A stretch of DNA of 64,000 nucleotides, taken from Megamerina dolium (lineage: Eukaryota; Arthropoda; Insecta; Diptera; Megamerinidae). The stretch lies in NCBI GenBank assembly GCA_963854835.1, contig OY978526.1, forward strand, positions 60,946,649-61,010,648, given 5' to 3'. The notes below the pieces were generated by a model. It was not told the origin of the DNA and ran no database searches. It saw only the letters and a program-made list of their open reading frames with translations. How positions within the stretch are numbered: the stretch's first letter is position 1; the number at the start of each line of letters is the position of its first letter. A program made the position numbers and the translations under genes. Below, one piece after another: positions 54,136 through 64,000 of this stretch.

Positions 54136-55883
54136 ATACTATCTACATCTATCTATCTATCTTATACTATCTACAACAAGTTGATTTCGACTTAGTAAAA
54201 TTAACTACGGCTCAATAATTATGATGATGATGAAAATGTTAATATCTTCCATCATAAATTTATACCATCCGAAAATAAAAATTACTTGCTTATTTGTATT
54301 GCAGATTTTTGTTAATAAAGCACTTCTTAAATACTATGTCAGAACATTTGCAAGAATACGTATTTAGAATGTATGCACTTATTTTTATTCTCTATAGTGT
54401 TTATAAATGCAATATTCAAATTTTTATATAGGTTACGCTTCTTTACCTCCTCTTCATATTTCTTTTCTTCTAATTATACATAATGTGGCCGCGGTGTTCA
54501 GCCAATTTCTTAATAGGAACATTAGGGAGTGAATTTACGTCATAATGAATCGATGCAATATGGTTAAGGTGAATAGTGTCTTTTAATTCATTGCATCCAT
54601 TTGATGACAGTTAAGCGTTTCCTTCTCTCCCAACCCCAACATTCTCCAAACAATGCATATCCAACATTCAAACTTCTTTATTTTGTATTGAAAAACGAGC
54701 GTTGTATACAAAAAAAATTTTAATTTTGTTACAAAAAATTTCACAAATTGTGTTCGTTGGAGCTTTCCAATATGGATATTTGTAACCTGCAAGTGTGATT
54801 GTATATGTCATTATCTATTTATTTTTAAACAAAATTTTAGACAAAACTAACGCCACAATATGTGGTGAAAACATTAATACAATATAATATACAATATATA
54901 TTTTGACACTTCTGGCATAGTGACCTTACAATTTTTCTTCAAATTAAATTATGTTAAAAAGTTGTTATCAAGAGGGTCGGTTTCTTCTGAGGCACTTGTT
55001 TTCATTGTTGGCTTTTCTTCTTCTTCTGATTGTAATGATTTTAACTTTTACTTGATACCCTTAATTTGTTTGACATATTACATATATAATATGTACCTAC
55101 ATAAAAGAGATACACATAAAATATTAGATAGGGTCACGCATAATATTGCGAAGACATTCAATTTATGCGTAACAAAAATTGATGACATTTTATGTATATA
55201 CTCATAAATAAATAAATAGAAATGTTTGCATACGTTTATACGAATTTTCAATCTAAATTCATACACACTGTACAGTGAACACACATATGTCGTTTAATTG
55301 TACAAATGCTTATATCTGTGGCAATAATCGATAACCGCTTAACTGTAACATAGTTGAGTAAGGCTTATGATATGAGCACCGACAACTTTTGATCACATAT
55401 TTTTTATTCAAAGTATTGTAAAAATCGCATTTTAAAATATTGAGAAACAACAAAAATTGATATTTAATTTGATATTGACATTAATATTTATACGCCATTT
55501 TCTCGAAGAAAAAACTAACCAGGTGACCATTTTTAATACTAAATACTTTTTCAAATTTATCTAAAACTTGCCAGTACCTTAAAATTCCGAATTTCTACTA
55601 AATTAAAATACTGATAAAGTTAAGAACATTTTTTGTTTTCATTCAGAATTAATAAATTTGATTTGAATTGTTACTGATGTTTGCCACAGATGTACTATTA
55701 GAATTTTGTTTACTTCAATTTAAACTAATTCTTAAGCTGCTACAATAGATAAGTATTTATGCAAATATATGTATATAGTGAATTTTATTTCGCAATTATT
55801 TTTCTGCATATTTACATATATACATGTTTTTTATTTTATTTTATGCTTTGCATATCGTTTCATTGAATGAAGTTATGTACTAC

Positions 55884-55963
<80 letters not shown>

Positions 55964-56135
55964 GTATTTGGCACTAACCGTTCCGAAAATCCTTGGCCAA
56001 GTGTCTCTTTCAGTCTTATTGTGCATTATGTTAAGGTGTTTGCTGGCGCCAAAAAAAAAAGAAGCATTTCCTTGCTTACTTATAGTATCATTGTTGCTTT
56101 TGCTATAGATATTTTTGAATAAAAACAAAAGCATA
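54136..56135. other. AT-rich non-coding DNA, ATCT and (TA)n repeats
   Basis: No gene seen. ATCT repeats at 54146-54175. A (TA)n tract fills about 55882-55962. The 95-codon frame at 54920 and others have no supporting features. Confidence 0.7.
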
Positions 56136-56691
56136 CAAGGTGCGACAATTATGTATTAAGACTGACTCTAGAAAACACAATTAAAACACGATATCTGCTA
56201 ATTTTTCGGTATATTTATTTTAAATATTTTCCTCCTGATTCAATACACTTGTTACAGTGATTCAAACGCGTGTTTGAATTTGGTCCTCGGTCAATGTGCG
56301 CGTCCGCACTGAAATTGGCCTTCCTTCTTTTATTTCATCTTCCAGCGACTCTATGCCATCCACAAACCGTTTATGCTATATAAAAACATTTGGTCTTGAT
56401 AAACAAGCATCGCCATACGCTTGCTGCATCATTCCGAATGTTTCTGATGTACTTTTACCAATTACTGCGTGGTATTTCATGACCGCTCTTTTCTCCATGT
56501 TAAAATTTCAACGTCAGACGAAACACGTGTTTTGTAAAATGAATGTCAATAAACATTAAATGTCAACCAAATGTCATTTTGACCGTTAGTAGAGAAAGGT
56601 TGAAGCTTCGAAACGCATGTGCGCACACATAGATGGCGCGCTTGATTGCGGAAATATGGTTCGAGTCTTAATACATAATTGTCTCACCTTG
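56136..56691 (-). mobile_element. Mariner-type deletion derivative, 556 bp
   Basis: Inverted ends CAAGGTG.GACAATTATGTATTAAGAC match over about 28 bp with one or two differences and are flanked by TA at 56134-56135 and 56692-56693. On the - strand it encodes the transposase N-terminal region, MEKRAVMKYHAVIGKSTSET, then MMQQAYGDACLSRPNVF, HKRFVDGIESLEDEIKEG and RTLTEDQI, joined by deletion to a short C-terminal tail (CIESGG-like). The DDE/D catalytic core is gone. Needs transposase in trans. Confidence 0.8.
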
Positions 56692-56693
56692 TA

Positions 56694-57368
56694 TATTGTA
56701 TAATACAAATATAAGTTATTCATTCGTCACAAAAACAAAATAAAAAACTAAAAAATAAGCTTAACGGAAATGGTAGATTTGTAAAAAAATTTTACGGACT
56801 AATTTCTTAAAAGTACAATTATTCGTGCATATGCTAAATCCACCACCCACTGTTATTACTGTTTTATATTAAAAAAAAAAAAACCAAAGAATATATGTAT
56901 TTATGTATATATATGTCAATGTGATTAGTTGTGTTGCCATTTTCAAATTATAATTTCTCTTTTACTTTTCTTTCATTTTACACATCATCGATTCATCGAA
57001 TTAGATCAATGGAATTCATGCATTGATATAATTAAATACGTTGAGATCATCGTCATATTGATGACGATGCTGATGATGATGATGGTAACGTTATAGTCTA
57101 CCGTAATTAATTTTAATTAGAAACCGAACCACAGATTAATAAGTAATTTCAATTAGATTGAGTTACTATATAACTCTCATACCAGCTATATAAGCATCCT
57201 GTTACTGCTGATTAAAAAAATAAGTGCAAATTCTCGTTTGAACTTGGAGATGTATTTGCCCACATAATCGCAGGAATTTTTAATTAACTTTGTTTAGTTT
57301 ACAAAATATCATTAAAGAGCAATTATTATTTAAGTAACAAAATAAATAAATAAGTAAATATGTTACAC
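56694..57368. other. AT-rich non-coding DNA
   Basis: Nothing recognised apart from a 9-bp hairpin CATCGTCAT/ATGACGATG (57048-57069, loop ATTG) next to a GAT trinucleotide run. Confidence 0.5.
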
Positions 57369-57547
57369 TTATAATCCCCCAAGAGCCGTTTTTCGAGCTT
57401 CTCTTTCAGTACTGTGATCCGTGTTAATTTTGGACAGTAAATTATTACCGTCGGAAGAATTTCCAATTGTTTGCCGACACGTGGGTACCTTTCGAAAGAA
57501 GTATCTATTCGATATTAAAGTTGTGCTTCAGCCGGGTTCAATCTTCG
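57369..57547 (-). repeat. tRNA-derived SINE, internally deleted (copy 5)
   Basis: On the - strand keeps the 3' end (AGCTCGAAAAACGGCTC), the AATTTGGACAGT-type centre reduced by deletion, the TTCGAAAGGTACCCACGTG body and part of box B (GGTTCAAT). The tRNA-like head is mostly lost. Confidence 0.7.
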
Positions 57548-57559
57548 GTAAGCAATCAC

Positions 57560-58195
57560 CTAGATTGGCGAAAGCAATTCCCTTTTCTACATCACTTCTT
57601 GCATCACCTTTAAAATTTGGGTTTTCTGTAGGACAAAGAGTCTCAACATTCAAGAGTCTCATGAAATTCAGGAATTTGTATCTCTTTTAAAAGACGATGA
57701 AGTTTTTAGTAGAATCTTTCAGCTTCTTTTTCAGAGATGGAGATCTATACTTTTACCATTCACGCCTTATAAATGTTTATTCAGAGAGGAGCTCTAGAAC
57801 GTCTTGGGGGTACGTTCTTGCCGGGTTGATTGCTTACTGTAGGATGTGGCTATTTTCACTGCCTGGGAAAGTAGCTCTGTTAGTTCGCAAATAGTTGAGC
57901 TGTACTGATTTGAGAGAAATATCAACATTGAGATATGAGTTGATATACACTTTATACTTGAGCCAGTCTGTTTGCTTATAGTCAAGGTAACATCTTCCAT
58001 TTTTTTGATGACAGTTTTCAGAGATATAATCCTTACCGTGGGAGAATGGTCGGAAGATATCTCCAACGGGGTAAGCAAATTCTGGTTTCGTATCATGTCA
58101 TGCATCATGTTCTGCATTGAACACATGAATTGTGTCTTATTTGCTATAAACAATTGCATTATTTTCTCAGTTGTTTGGAAATGACTGCACTGTAT
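57560..58195 (-). mobile_element. Jockey relic (-), ORF1 end and endonuclease end
   Basis: On the - strand 58180-58070 reads CSMQNMMHDMIRNQNLL, the end of Jockey ORF1. It is then deleted straight into ISSDHSPTVRII of the ORF2 endonuclease and its following linker (to about 57794). The matching 5' part of the same element appears at 62148-63222, so a later insertion separates them. Confidence 0.65.
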
Positions 58196-60445
58196 AGTCC
58201 ACCAAGGCACAACATTAAATCGGACCAGTAAAAGCAATTTCTCGAGAGCTACAAAGGAAGATTTATTATTCTGACTCCCGTCTGACTACAACAAAAGGGC
58301 GAGTATTATGGAACGCTATCGAAGAGCTTGGTTGCCAAATTATATCTACAGGAAATCCTACCTATTGGCCAACTGATCCTAATAAAACCCCCAACTTGAT
58401 CGACTTCTTCATTGTCAAACAAATACCAGACTATATGATAACTGTTGAAGACAGCCTAGATCTTAAACACTCACCAATTTTAGCTACCATTGACGGTGAA
58501 CTAAAAAACATCGACATCTGCTGCACGCTCTCAAACAAATATACAGACTGGAATTTCTTCAAACACAAGCTCAATATGTACGTAGATATTGGCGATCAAA
58601 TCGATAACGTTAAAGATATTGAAAACGAAACAGAAAAGCTAACAACGCAAATACAACAAGCTTCTTGGATAAGCACACCTGCTATTAAACTAAAGCTTGT
58701 TCCGCAACGATATCCCAAGGATATTCTGGACCACCTCAGTGAGAAAAGAAAATAAGAAATAAATGGTAAACAACGAGTTTTCCATCTTTGAAATCCAAAC
58801 TCAACCATCTATCTAAAATGCTCAAAGACAAAATAAATAAACTTAAAAACATGACATTAAGTTCAAAAATACAAAACCTCTCAACAAATAAAAATTCAGA
58901 CTATTCTGAAAGAAAGCGACTGCAAACTTAAAGAGGCCCATTCGTCATAATCCTTCTATTAAACATTTAAACAACTCCAAAATTTGGGCAAAAACTGATT
59001 TTAAAGGGATCTTTAAACTCTACGAAAGTACGCATTGTTCTACACAACCATCAACTGTTCAAGACTTCATTGAAATTAAATCATTTACTTCAGACGAAAT
59101 AAGAGCACAAATCTGCAAACTAAATATTTAAAAAGTCCTGGATTCAACCTGATAACCGCTGAAGTTCTCAAAAACATCCCAAAAATTTTTCTCCTTAAGA
59201 TGACAGCGATTATGAATGCCTGCATTAATCTGAAGTATATAACACTACAATGGACAATTTCTGAAATCATAATGATTCCAAAACCTGGAAAAACCCCCAA
59301 TGAAACAACTTCTTATCTTATCGTCCGATATCTTTACTTCCACTGTTGGGAAAATTATTTGAACAACAATTGGCCAAACGCCTGAAAGAAGTAATTACAG
59401 TCAAGCAACTCATACCTTCACATCAATTTGGATTTAGAGAAAAACATTCAACGATTGATCAAATACATAGAATAGCTTTTGAAAAAAGACATGTCTGTTC
59501 CGCAATATTTCTAGATGTGGCGCAGGATTTTGATAAAGTCTGGCATTAGGGCCTGGTTAACAAACTGAAAATATCAATTCCGATACAGTTCACTGATCTT
59601 CTGGAATCGTACATAAAAGAACATTATTTCCGTATTAAGCAAGGCCAATCGTACTCCAATATTAGAAAAATTAGACCCGTGTGTTCCGCAAGGCAGCTTT
59701 CTTGTACCTGTTTTATATTTGCTCTATAACGCTGATCTTCCAGTTCCAAGGACCAATAAAATAGCAACCTTTGCGGATGACACTTCTATATTATCTGTGG
59801 GTGTTACCGAGCATGAATCGACTGTAAAACTTCAAGCATCGGTTGATGAGATAGTAAATTGGACCAAAATGTGGAGAATTAAACTTAACGAAACGAAATC
59901 GATCCATGTTAACTTTACAAACAAGAAGATTTCATACAAACCAATAAATATAGCCTCAGTCACCGTCCCATATGCGAGCAACGCAAAGTATATGGGAATG
60001 GCTTTAGATGCTAAGCTTAAATGGAAGGAGCACATAAAAATAAAAGCTTCTGTACAAAACAAAATTGCGATTTACAACCAAATATTAAAACCAAAACAAA
60101 ATACAATTATGGGGATGCACTGCAAACTCCAACGTTGAAGATATCCAGATTTTTCAAAACAAGGTGCTTAGAGGCATCGGTAACGCTCCGTGGTATGTAA
60201 GGAACGACGACCCACATAGAAACCTATGCAAGTGTAAAGTCGCAGATATCATAAATCTAATCGCTGCTAAGCACGCTAAAAGGCTACATCAACATATCAA
60301 TACTGGAGCTCATTCCCTTTGAAATGAAGCAATATACACAAATTTTATAACTACATTTATAATCTGAAAAACATTACTTGTTAGTGTAGAACTAGGTGCA
60401 ATAACATGAAATGTATTTATATTTTACTAACGTTTCAATAAAAGA
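58196..60445 (+). mobile_element. Jockey relic (+), endonuclease and RT
   Basis: Starts in the endonuclease (ALYSPPRHNIKSDQ at about 58190). Runs through IDFFIVKQIPDYMI (58396-58755), RT pieces IMIPKPGKTPNETTSY, IPSHQFGFREKHSTID and SAIFLDVAQDFDKVWH, and the catalytic IATFADDTSIL (about 59760), to APWYVRNDDPHRNL at about 60190. It ends with AATAAAAGAAATAAAAAAAA, a degenerate poly(A) region, near 60450. Numerous frameshifts and stops. Inactive. Confidence 0.8.
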
Positions 60446-60485
60446 AATAAAAAAAATCTCCTTACAGTCGGCTGGGGCCGACCAA
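60446..60485. other. Short GC hairpin at the Jockey/TIR-element junction
   Basis: GTCGGCTGGGGCCGAC (about 60468-60483) is a 6-bp perfect stem with a 4-nt loop, directly left of the inverted terminus at 60486. It may belong to the following element. Confidence 0.4.
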
Positions 60486-62147
60486 ATTATACCCTGCATA
60501 TGTAGAGATATATATAAAAAGTTTGCTCGTATATCCATCCTTTTCTTCCACTACTTTGTATAGGACCTACATAAAGAAGCAGGCGTACCTCACCAATTTT
60601 GGAGGATCAATTTCTGCCTATAATACTAAACTACATAGGTTGCAATGGGTTGACCTAGGCGTATTAATTAGTAAATTATGGGTGTTTTAATGTTTAAGAT
60701 AAATCCGAGACTTTATACGGAAGATATATAAAAAGTGGGCGTGACGTATCTCCTTCTGGTATATCTAATTAATTTTTCAATATCAATCCACACCTTAAAT
60801 TTGGTTGTCCTACGCTAAATGGTTTGTAATTTATGGAGCTTAAAAGTTTTAGTTTAATTCCCTTGACTTTGTATGGGAGACTCATGAAGGAGTGGGCGTG
60901 GCACACTGATTTTCTGCCAGATTTTTGCCGACTACGATATTAATCTAAGTGTCAATTATGGTTATTTTAGGCAGAAGATTGCCGAAGTTACAGCTGTTTC
61001 AATTTAAAATTTGTATGGTGGCTACAATAAACAGTGGGCGTGGCGCGCCCATTTCAAGTGAGTCTAGTTGCTCGTACAATACTATTCTATGCCTTAAATC
61101 TCGTTGTCCTACGCTAAATGGTTTGTAAGTTATGGAGCTTAAAAGTTTTAGTTTAATTCCCTTGGCTTTGTATGGGAGACTCATGAAGGAGTGGGCGTAT
61201 CACACTGATTTTCTGCCAGATTTTTGCCGACTACGATATTAATTTAAGTGTCAATTATGGTTATTTTAGGCAGAAGATTGCCGAAGTTACAGCTGTTTCA
61301 ATTTAAAATTTGTATAGGGGCTACAATAAACAGTGGGCGTGGCGCGCCCATTTCAAGTGAGTCTAGTTGCTCGTACAATACTATTCTATGCCTTAAATCT
61401 CGTTGTCCTACGCTAAATGGTTTGTAAGTTATGGAGCTTAAAAGTTTTAGTTTAATTCCCTTGACTTTGTATGGGAGACTCATGAAGGAGTGGGCGTGGC
61501 ACACTGATTTTCTGCCAGATTTTTGCCGACTACGATATTAATCTATGTGTCAATTATGGTTATTTTAGGCAGAAGATTGCCGAAGTTACAGCTGTTTCAA
61601 TTTAAAATTTGTATGGTGGCTACAATAAACAGTGGGCGTGGCGCGCCCATTTTCTGTGAGCCTAGTTGCTCTACAATACTAATCCATACCTTAAATCTCG
61701 TTATTCTACGCTGAATAGTTTGCAAGTTATAACCGGTAACATTTTTTTTAATTTCAAATATTGTTGTCCCAAGTCGTATATTATGTGAGTTATAGCAAGT
61801 TAAAGATTTTGAAAATTTCGAGGTTAGTCGCTTTTAATGCTTGGTGTGGGCGTGGTTATTGACCGATCATGCCCAATATCAATCCCCTCCGTACTCTTGG
61901 ATCATAGATTACTTATGCCAAATTTCATCAAAATAGCTCAATATTTACTCAAGTTATCGTGCGAACGAGCCATGTGACAGACAGACGGACGGACGGACGG
62001 ACGGACGGACATCGTTAAATCGAAAATTTAATCGACGCTGATCACGAATATATATCTATGTCTATATCTCCGGAGATTCCTTCAAGTGGACACAAACATC
62101 TTACCGAAATGAATATACCATGCATATTGCATTATGCAGGGTATAAT
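60486..62147. mobile_element. Non-coding element with 15-bp TIRs and internal tandem repeats
   Basis: ATTATACCCTGCATA at 60486-60500 is the exact reverse complement of 62133-62147. Inside are tandem units of about 299 bp and a GGAC microsatellite (about 61983-62010). No ORF with coding character. Short open frames arise from the repeated units. The type of element is unknown to me. Inverted ends suggest DNA transposition, with no clear target duplication seen. Confidence 0.65.
60805..61740. repeat. ~299-bp tandem repeat array, three units and a partial
   Basis: TTGTCCTACGCTAAATGG recurs at 60805, 61104 and 61403 (period 299), with a diverged fourth start at 61701. Each unit contains GTGGGCGTGGC twice and AGAAGATTGCCGAAGTTACA once. 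Units two and three are nearly identical. Confidence 0.9.
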
Positions 62148-63240
62148 AAAAAAATTTTCTCAACCGAACTATTCTCTTCACTAGAAGCTTTAACGAAGGT
62201 ATCCCTTCGAGAATATTTGCGTATGAGAGAGACTGTTCTCTAGAAGGAGCATCACATGTAGCAGGTATAGGAGGAACACTTTTAGCTGGTTTCGACTGAG
62301 GCATAAGTTTTTGTTTAATATTGACGTATACAGAACAGCTTCGTATATTGTACACCGATCGTATTTTAAAACCTTCTTGGTGTTTGTTTCCACATCAGTT
62401 TTAATGCCTTTTATTATCACAATCAGACCTTTCTCACTACTGGGTTAGTATGGTCAGCACTTTTTTTATTTCTTTCAAGATACTCCACTATCTTACAGTA
62501 TCCAGGTTCAGAGTAAACCTGAATTTTTGACTGGTGTATGTTACCGTTAGTTATTGGAGCACCGAGAAAGGCCTACTGTAGATGTTAGTCCTTTAACCAA
62601 GGGATTGGAGTTACGTTCCCGAAGGTAAATTGGTGGAGGCTCTGCTTTACTTTCATCTTTGTGCCAATGGAGTCTGGCTCGTTGGCGAGTAGTGCAAATT
62701 GTTCTCATTATTGTATTTAATCAATTTTTTAATTTGCATATTTAACTGTGTAGGGTTCCGTTTTCGTTTTACTAATATCTAGTGGTCCATACACAGTCTG
62801 TACTGCTCTTTTGGTGGTGGGACAAGATCAACACCCTTTTGCACGTTATTACTATTGGCTGGTTTAGTGATATTAGCCACCGTTGTGATTGGCGACTTAG
62901 GGATATTTGTTTCGCAATTTATACATTACGAATCAATATGATGCTTAGATACATTATTGCCTGGGGTTTGTTTACAAGCAACATGTGTCAAATTCTCACC
63001 GTATTGATTTGGAGTTGTTTGTGTAACATTTGCTAGAGGAGATGGACATTGAGAACTCCATGCAAGTGCACTTGTGTTAGTATTTGTTACTAATGCGGTA
63101 GAATTATAAATACTGCTATGTGCTATACTCACATTAGTTGCAGAGGGGGAAGAATACTTATCAGTTTTTGTTTTAGACTCTGAAGTAGCAACAGACGAAT
63201 TTTTACCGCTAAAGATATGCACTCGTGCGGCCGGCGGGGA
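62148..63240 (-). mobile_element. Jockey relic (-), ORF1 N-terminal half
   Basis: On the - strand 63222-62926 resembles the Jockey ORF1 N-terminus (LAWSSQCPSPLANVTQT, like PWSVQCASP in the younger copy). 62420-62280 reads GLIVIIKGIKTDVETNTKK, the RRM-like region, and 62280-62160 reads SLSYANILEGI, like NSYASVLK. Order fits a - strand Jockey whose 3' part is at 57560-58195. Confidence 0.65.
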
Positions 63241-63339
63241 GTGTAGGATTGTTTACAAACAAACGTTAAGCGTCTCTTTCGCGATATTTGCGATTAGTGT
63301 CAACAATAAAATATTTCTTGATCCTTGGGAAAGTAACTA

Positions 63340-64000
63340 AATGCACGGAGCAAACAAAATAAGTCCGCACCAAACATATCTTTTATTAAAGCTTTCTAGG
63401 TACTCATTGCGTTAATTTGTACCCCATTTGCGTGAAACCTTTAGCTAAGGTACTACAATGATTCTCATTGGTCTTTAGTTGTGGTTTTATAACGATCCGT
63501 TTGTATACTTTAATATATATTATTTTTGTGTAAAAAAGTCAGTAGTCTCTTTGAATGGATGTATTGTGGTATTATGTTGATGAACAATTAACACATAGCC
63601 ACACAGTTCTTCCATCTTTCTATAACAAAAGTTTACTGTAGATATAGAAGTTATAATGTTTTTTTCTAAAGTCCCACTCATGATATATCCAGCCCAAACC
63701 ATTCCGTCGCAACCAGATAATCCATGGCTCCTGCACACTTTTTCTGATCTGCATATTCCATTATTTTATATAAATTGCTCGTTCTGTCTCATAATCTGTC
63801 GTATATGTCTACCTTTATGAGGCAAATTACGAACATGCACTACTTTTTTTGTGGCCATTCTAATTACTCCCATTTTTGTCTCTGGGTTACCTTGTTGTTT
63901 ATATCGTATCCCACAATTTTGCAATACAACCAGACCAATTTATAAAATAGCAAATTAGAGTCTGCAATATTTCAAAGTTATCCACTATTTTACAAGCCGA
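63340..64000 (-). mobile_element. Tc1-like transposase relic at the window edge
   Basis: On the - strand 63738-63520 reads GMVWAGYIMSGTLEKNIIT, LCGYVLIVHQHNTTIHPF and KETTDFFTQK. These line up with the GSVMVWGC...QQDNDPKHT stretch of Tc1-like transposases, with the catalytic Asp position altered. Upstream pieces in other frames continue to about 63900. CACGGAGCAAACAAAATAAG near 63342 may be the terminus. The other end is outside the window. Confidence 0.5.

Noticed and set aside
54920..55207. 95-codon open frame
   Set aside because: No motif, no splice signals, low-complexity Ser/Phe composition. Treated as chance.
63200..63245. GC-rich CGGCCGGCGG patch as a CpG island or promoter
   Set aside because: Only about 15 bp long and lies at the 5' end of a Jockey relic.

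Overview
The window reads as a repeat-dominated piece of an insect nuclear genome, most likely a higher fly (a tephritid-like dipteran is my best guess). Reasons: AT-rich non-coding DNA with long (TA)n tracts, fly-type splice and start contexts, and layered Jockey, LOA-like, RTE, BEL/Pao, gypsy and mariner/Tc1 elements. There are no operons, rRNA genes, functional tRNA genes or CRISPR arrays. Only one short stretch (29930-30111) looks like a host-gene exon. Almost everything else recognisable is transposon.

Layout. 1-4400: a Jockey fragment split by a 5'-truncated, RNase H-bearing LINE (12-bp target duplication), an inverted pair of tRNA-derived SINE heads, then a decayed RTE-type LINE. 4400-10320: a decayed LOA/I-like LINE (ORF1, endonuclease, RT, RNase H) running into an inverted second copy of its own 3' end. 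10320-10591: a mariner deletion derivative with 51-bp terminal repeats. 11225-25490: an old Jockey on the + strand, opened twice, first by a younger almost intact Jockey on the - strand (11406-15868) and then by a BEL/Pao LTR element on the - strand (17391-25131, 525-bp LTRs with five differences). 26568-27370: mariner relic. 29930-30111: candidate host exon. 30705-32614: second RTE copy with an 11-bp target duplication. 34455-41400: SINEs, a TTAA-flanked foldback element, a mariner-like relic and an RTE scrap.

42263-54135 is the most informative region. Two gypsy-type LTR retrotransposons sit end to end, separated only by a shared ATAT target site. The first is intact: its two LTRs look identical by eye, gag (478 aa, SAP motif, coiled coil, CCHC knuckle) is open, and pol (PR-RT-RH-IN) is open. 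Pol lies in the -1 frame. The overlap holds a GTTAAAC slippery heptamer, a 6-nt spacer, a perfect 11-bp stem and a downstream sequence able to pair with the loop, which together look like a complete -1 frameshift pseudoknot. The second copy is the same family but broken by a nonsense change and several indels.

54136-64000: a mariner-type deletion derivative (556 bp), a SINE fragment, a - strand Jockey opened by a + strand Jockey, a 1.66-kb non-coding element with 15-bp perfect terminal inverted repeats and internal ~299-bp tandem repeats, and a Tc1-like transposase relic at the right edge.

The elements give a relative chronology: old Jockeys and RTE relics, then the younger Jockey and BEL/Pao, with the intact gypsy copy as the youngest. 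The retrotransposons do not act on each other's products in any way I can show. The SINEs need a LINE partner in trans, and I did not identify it.
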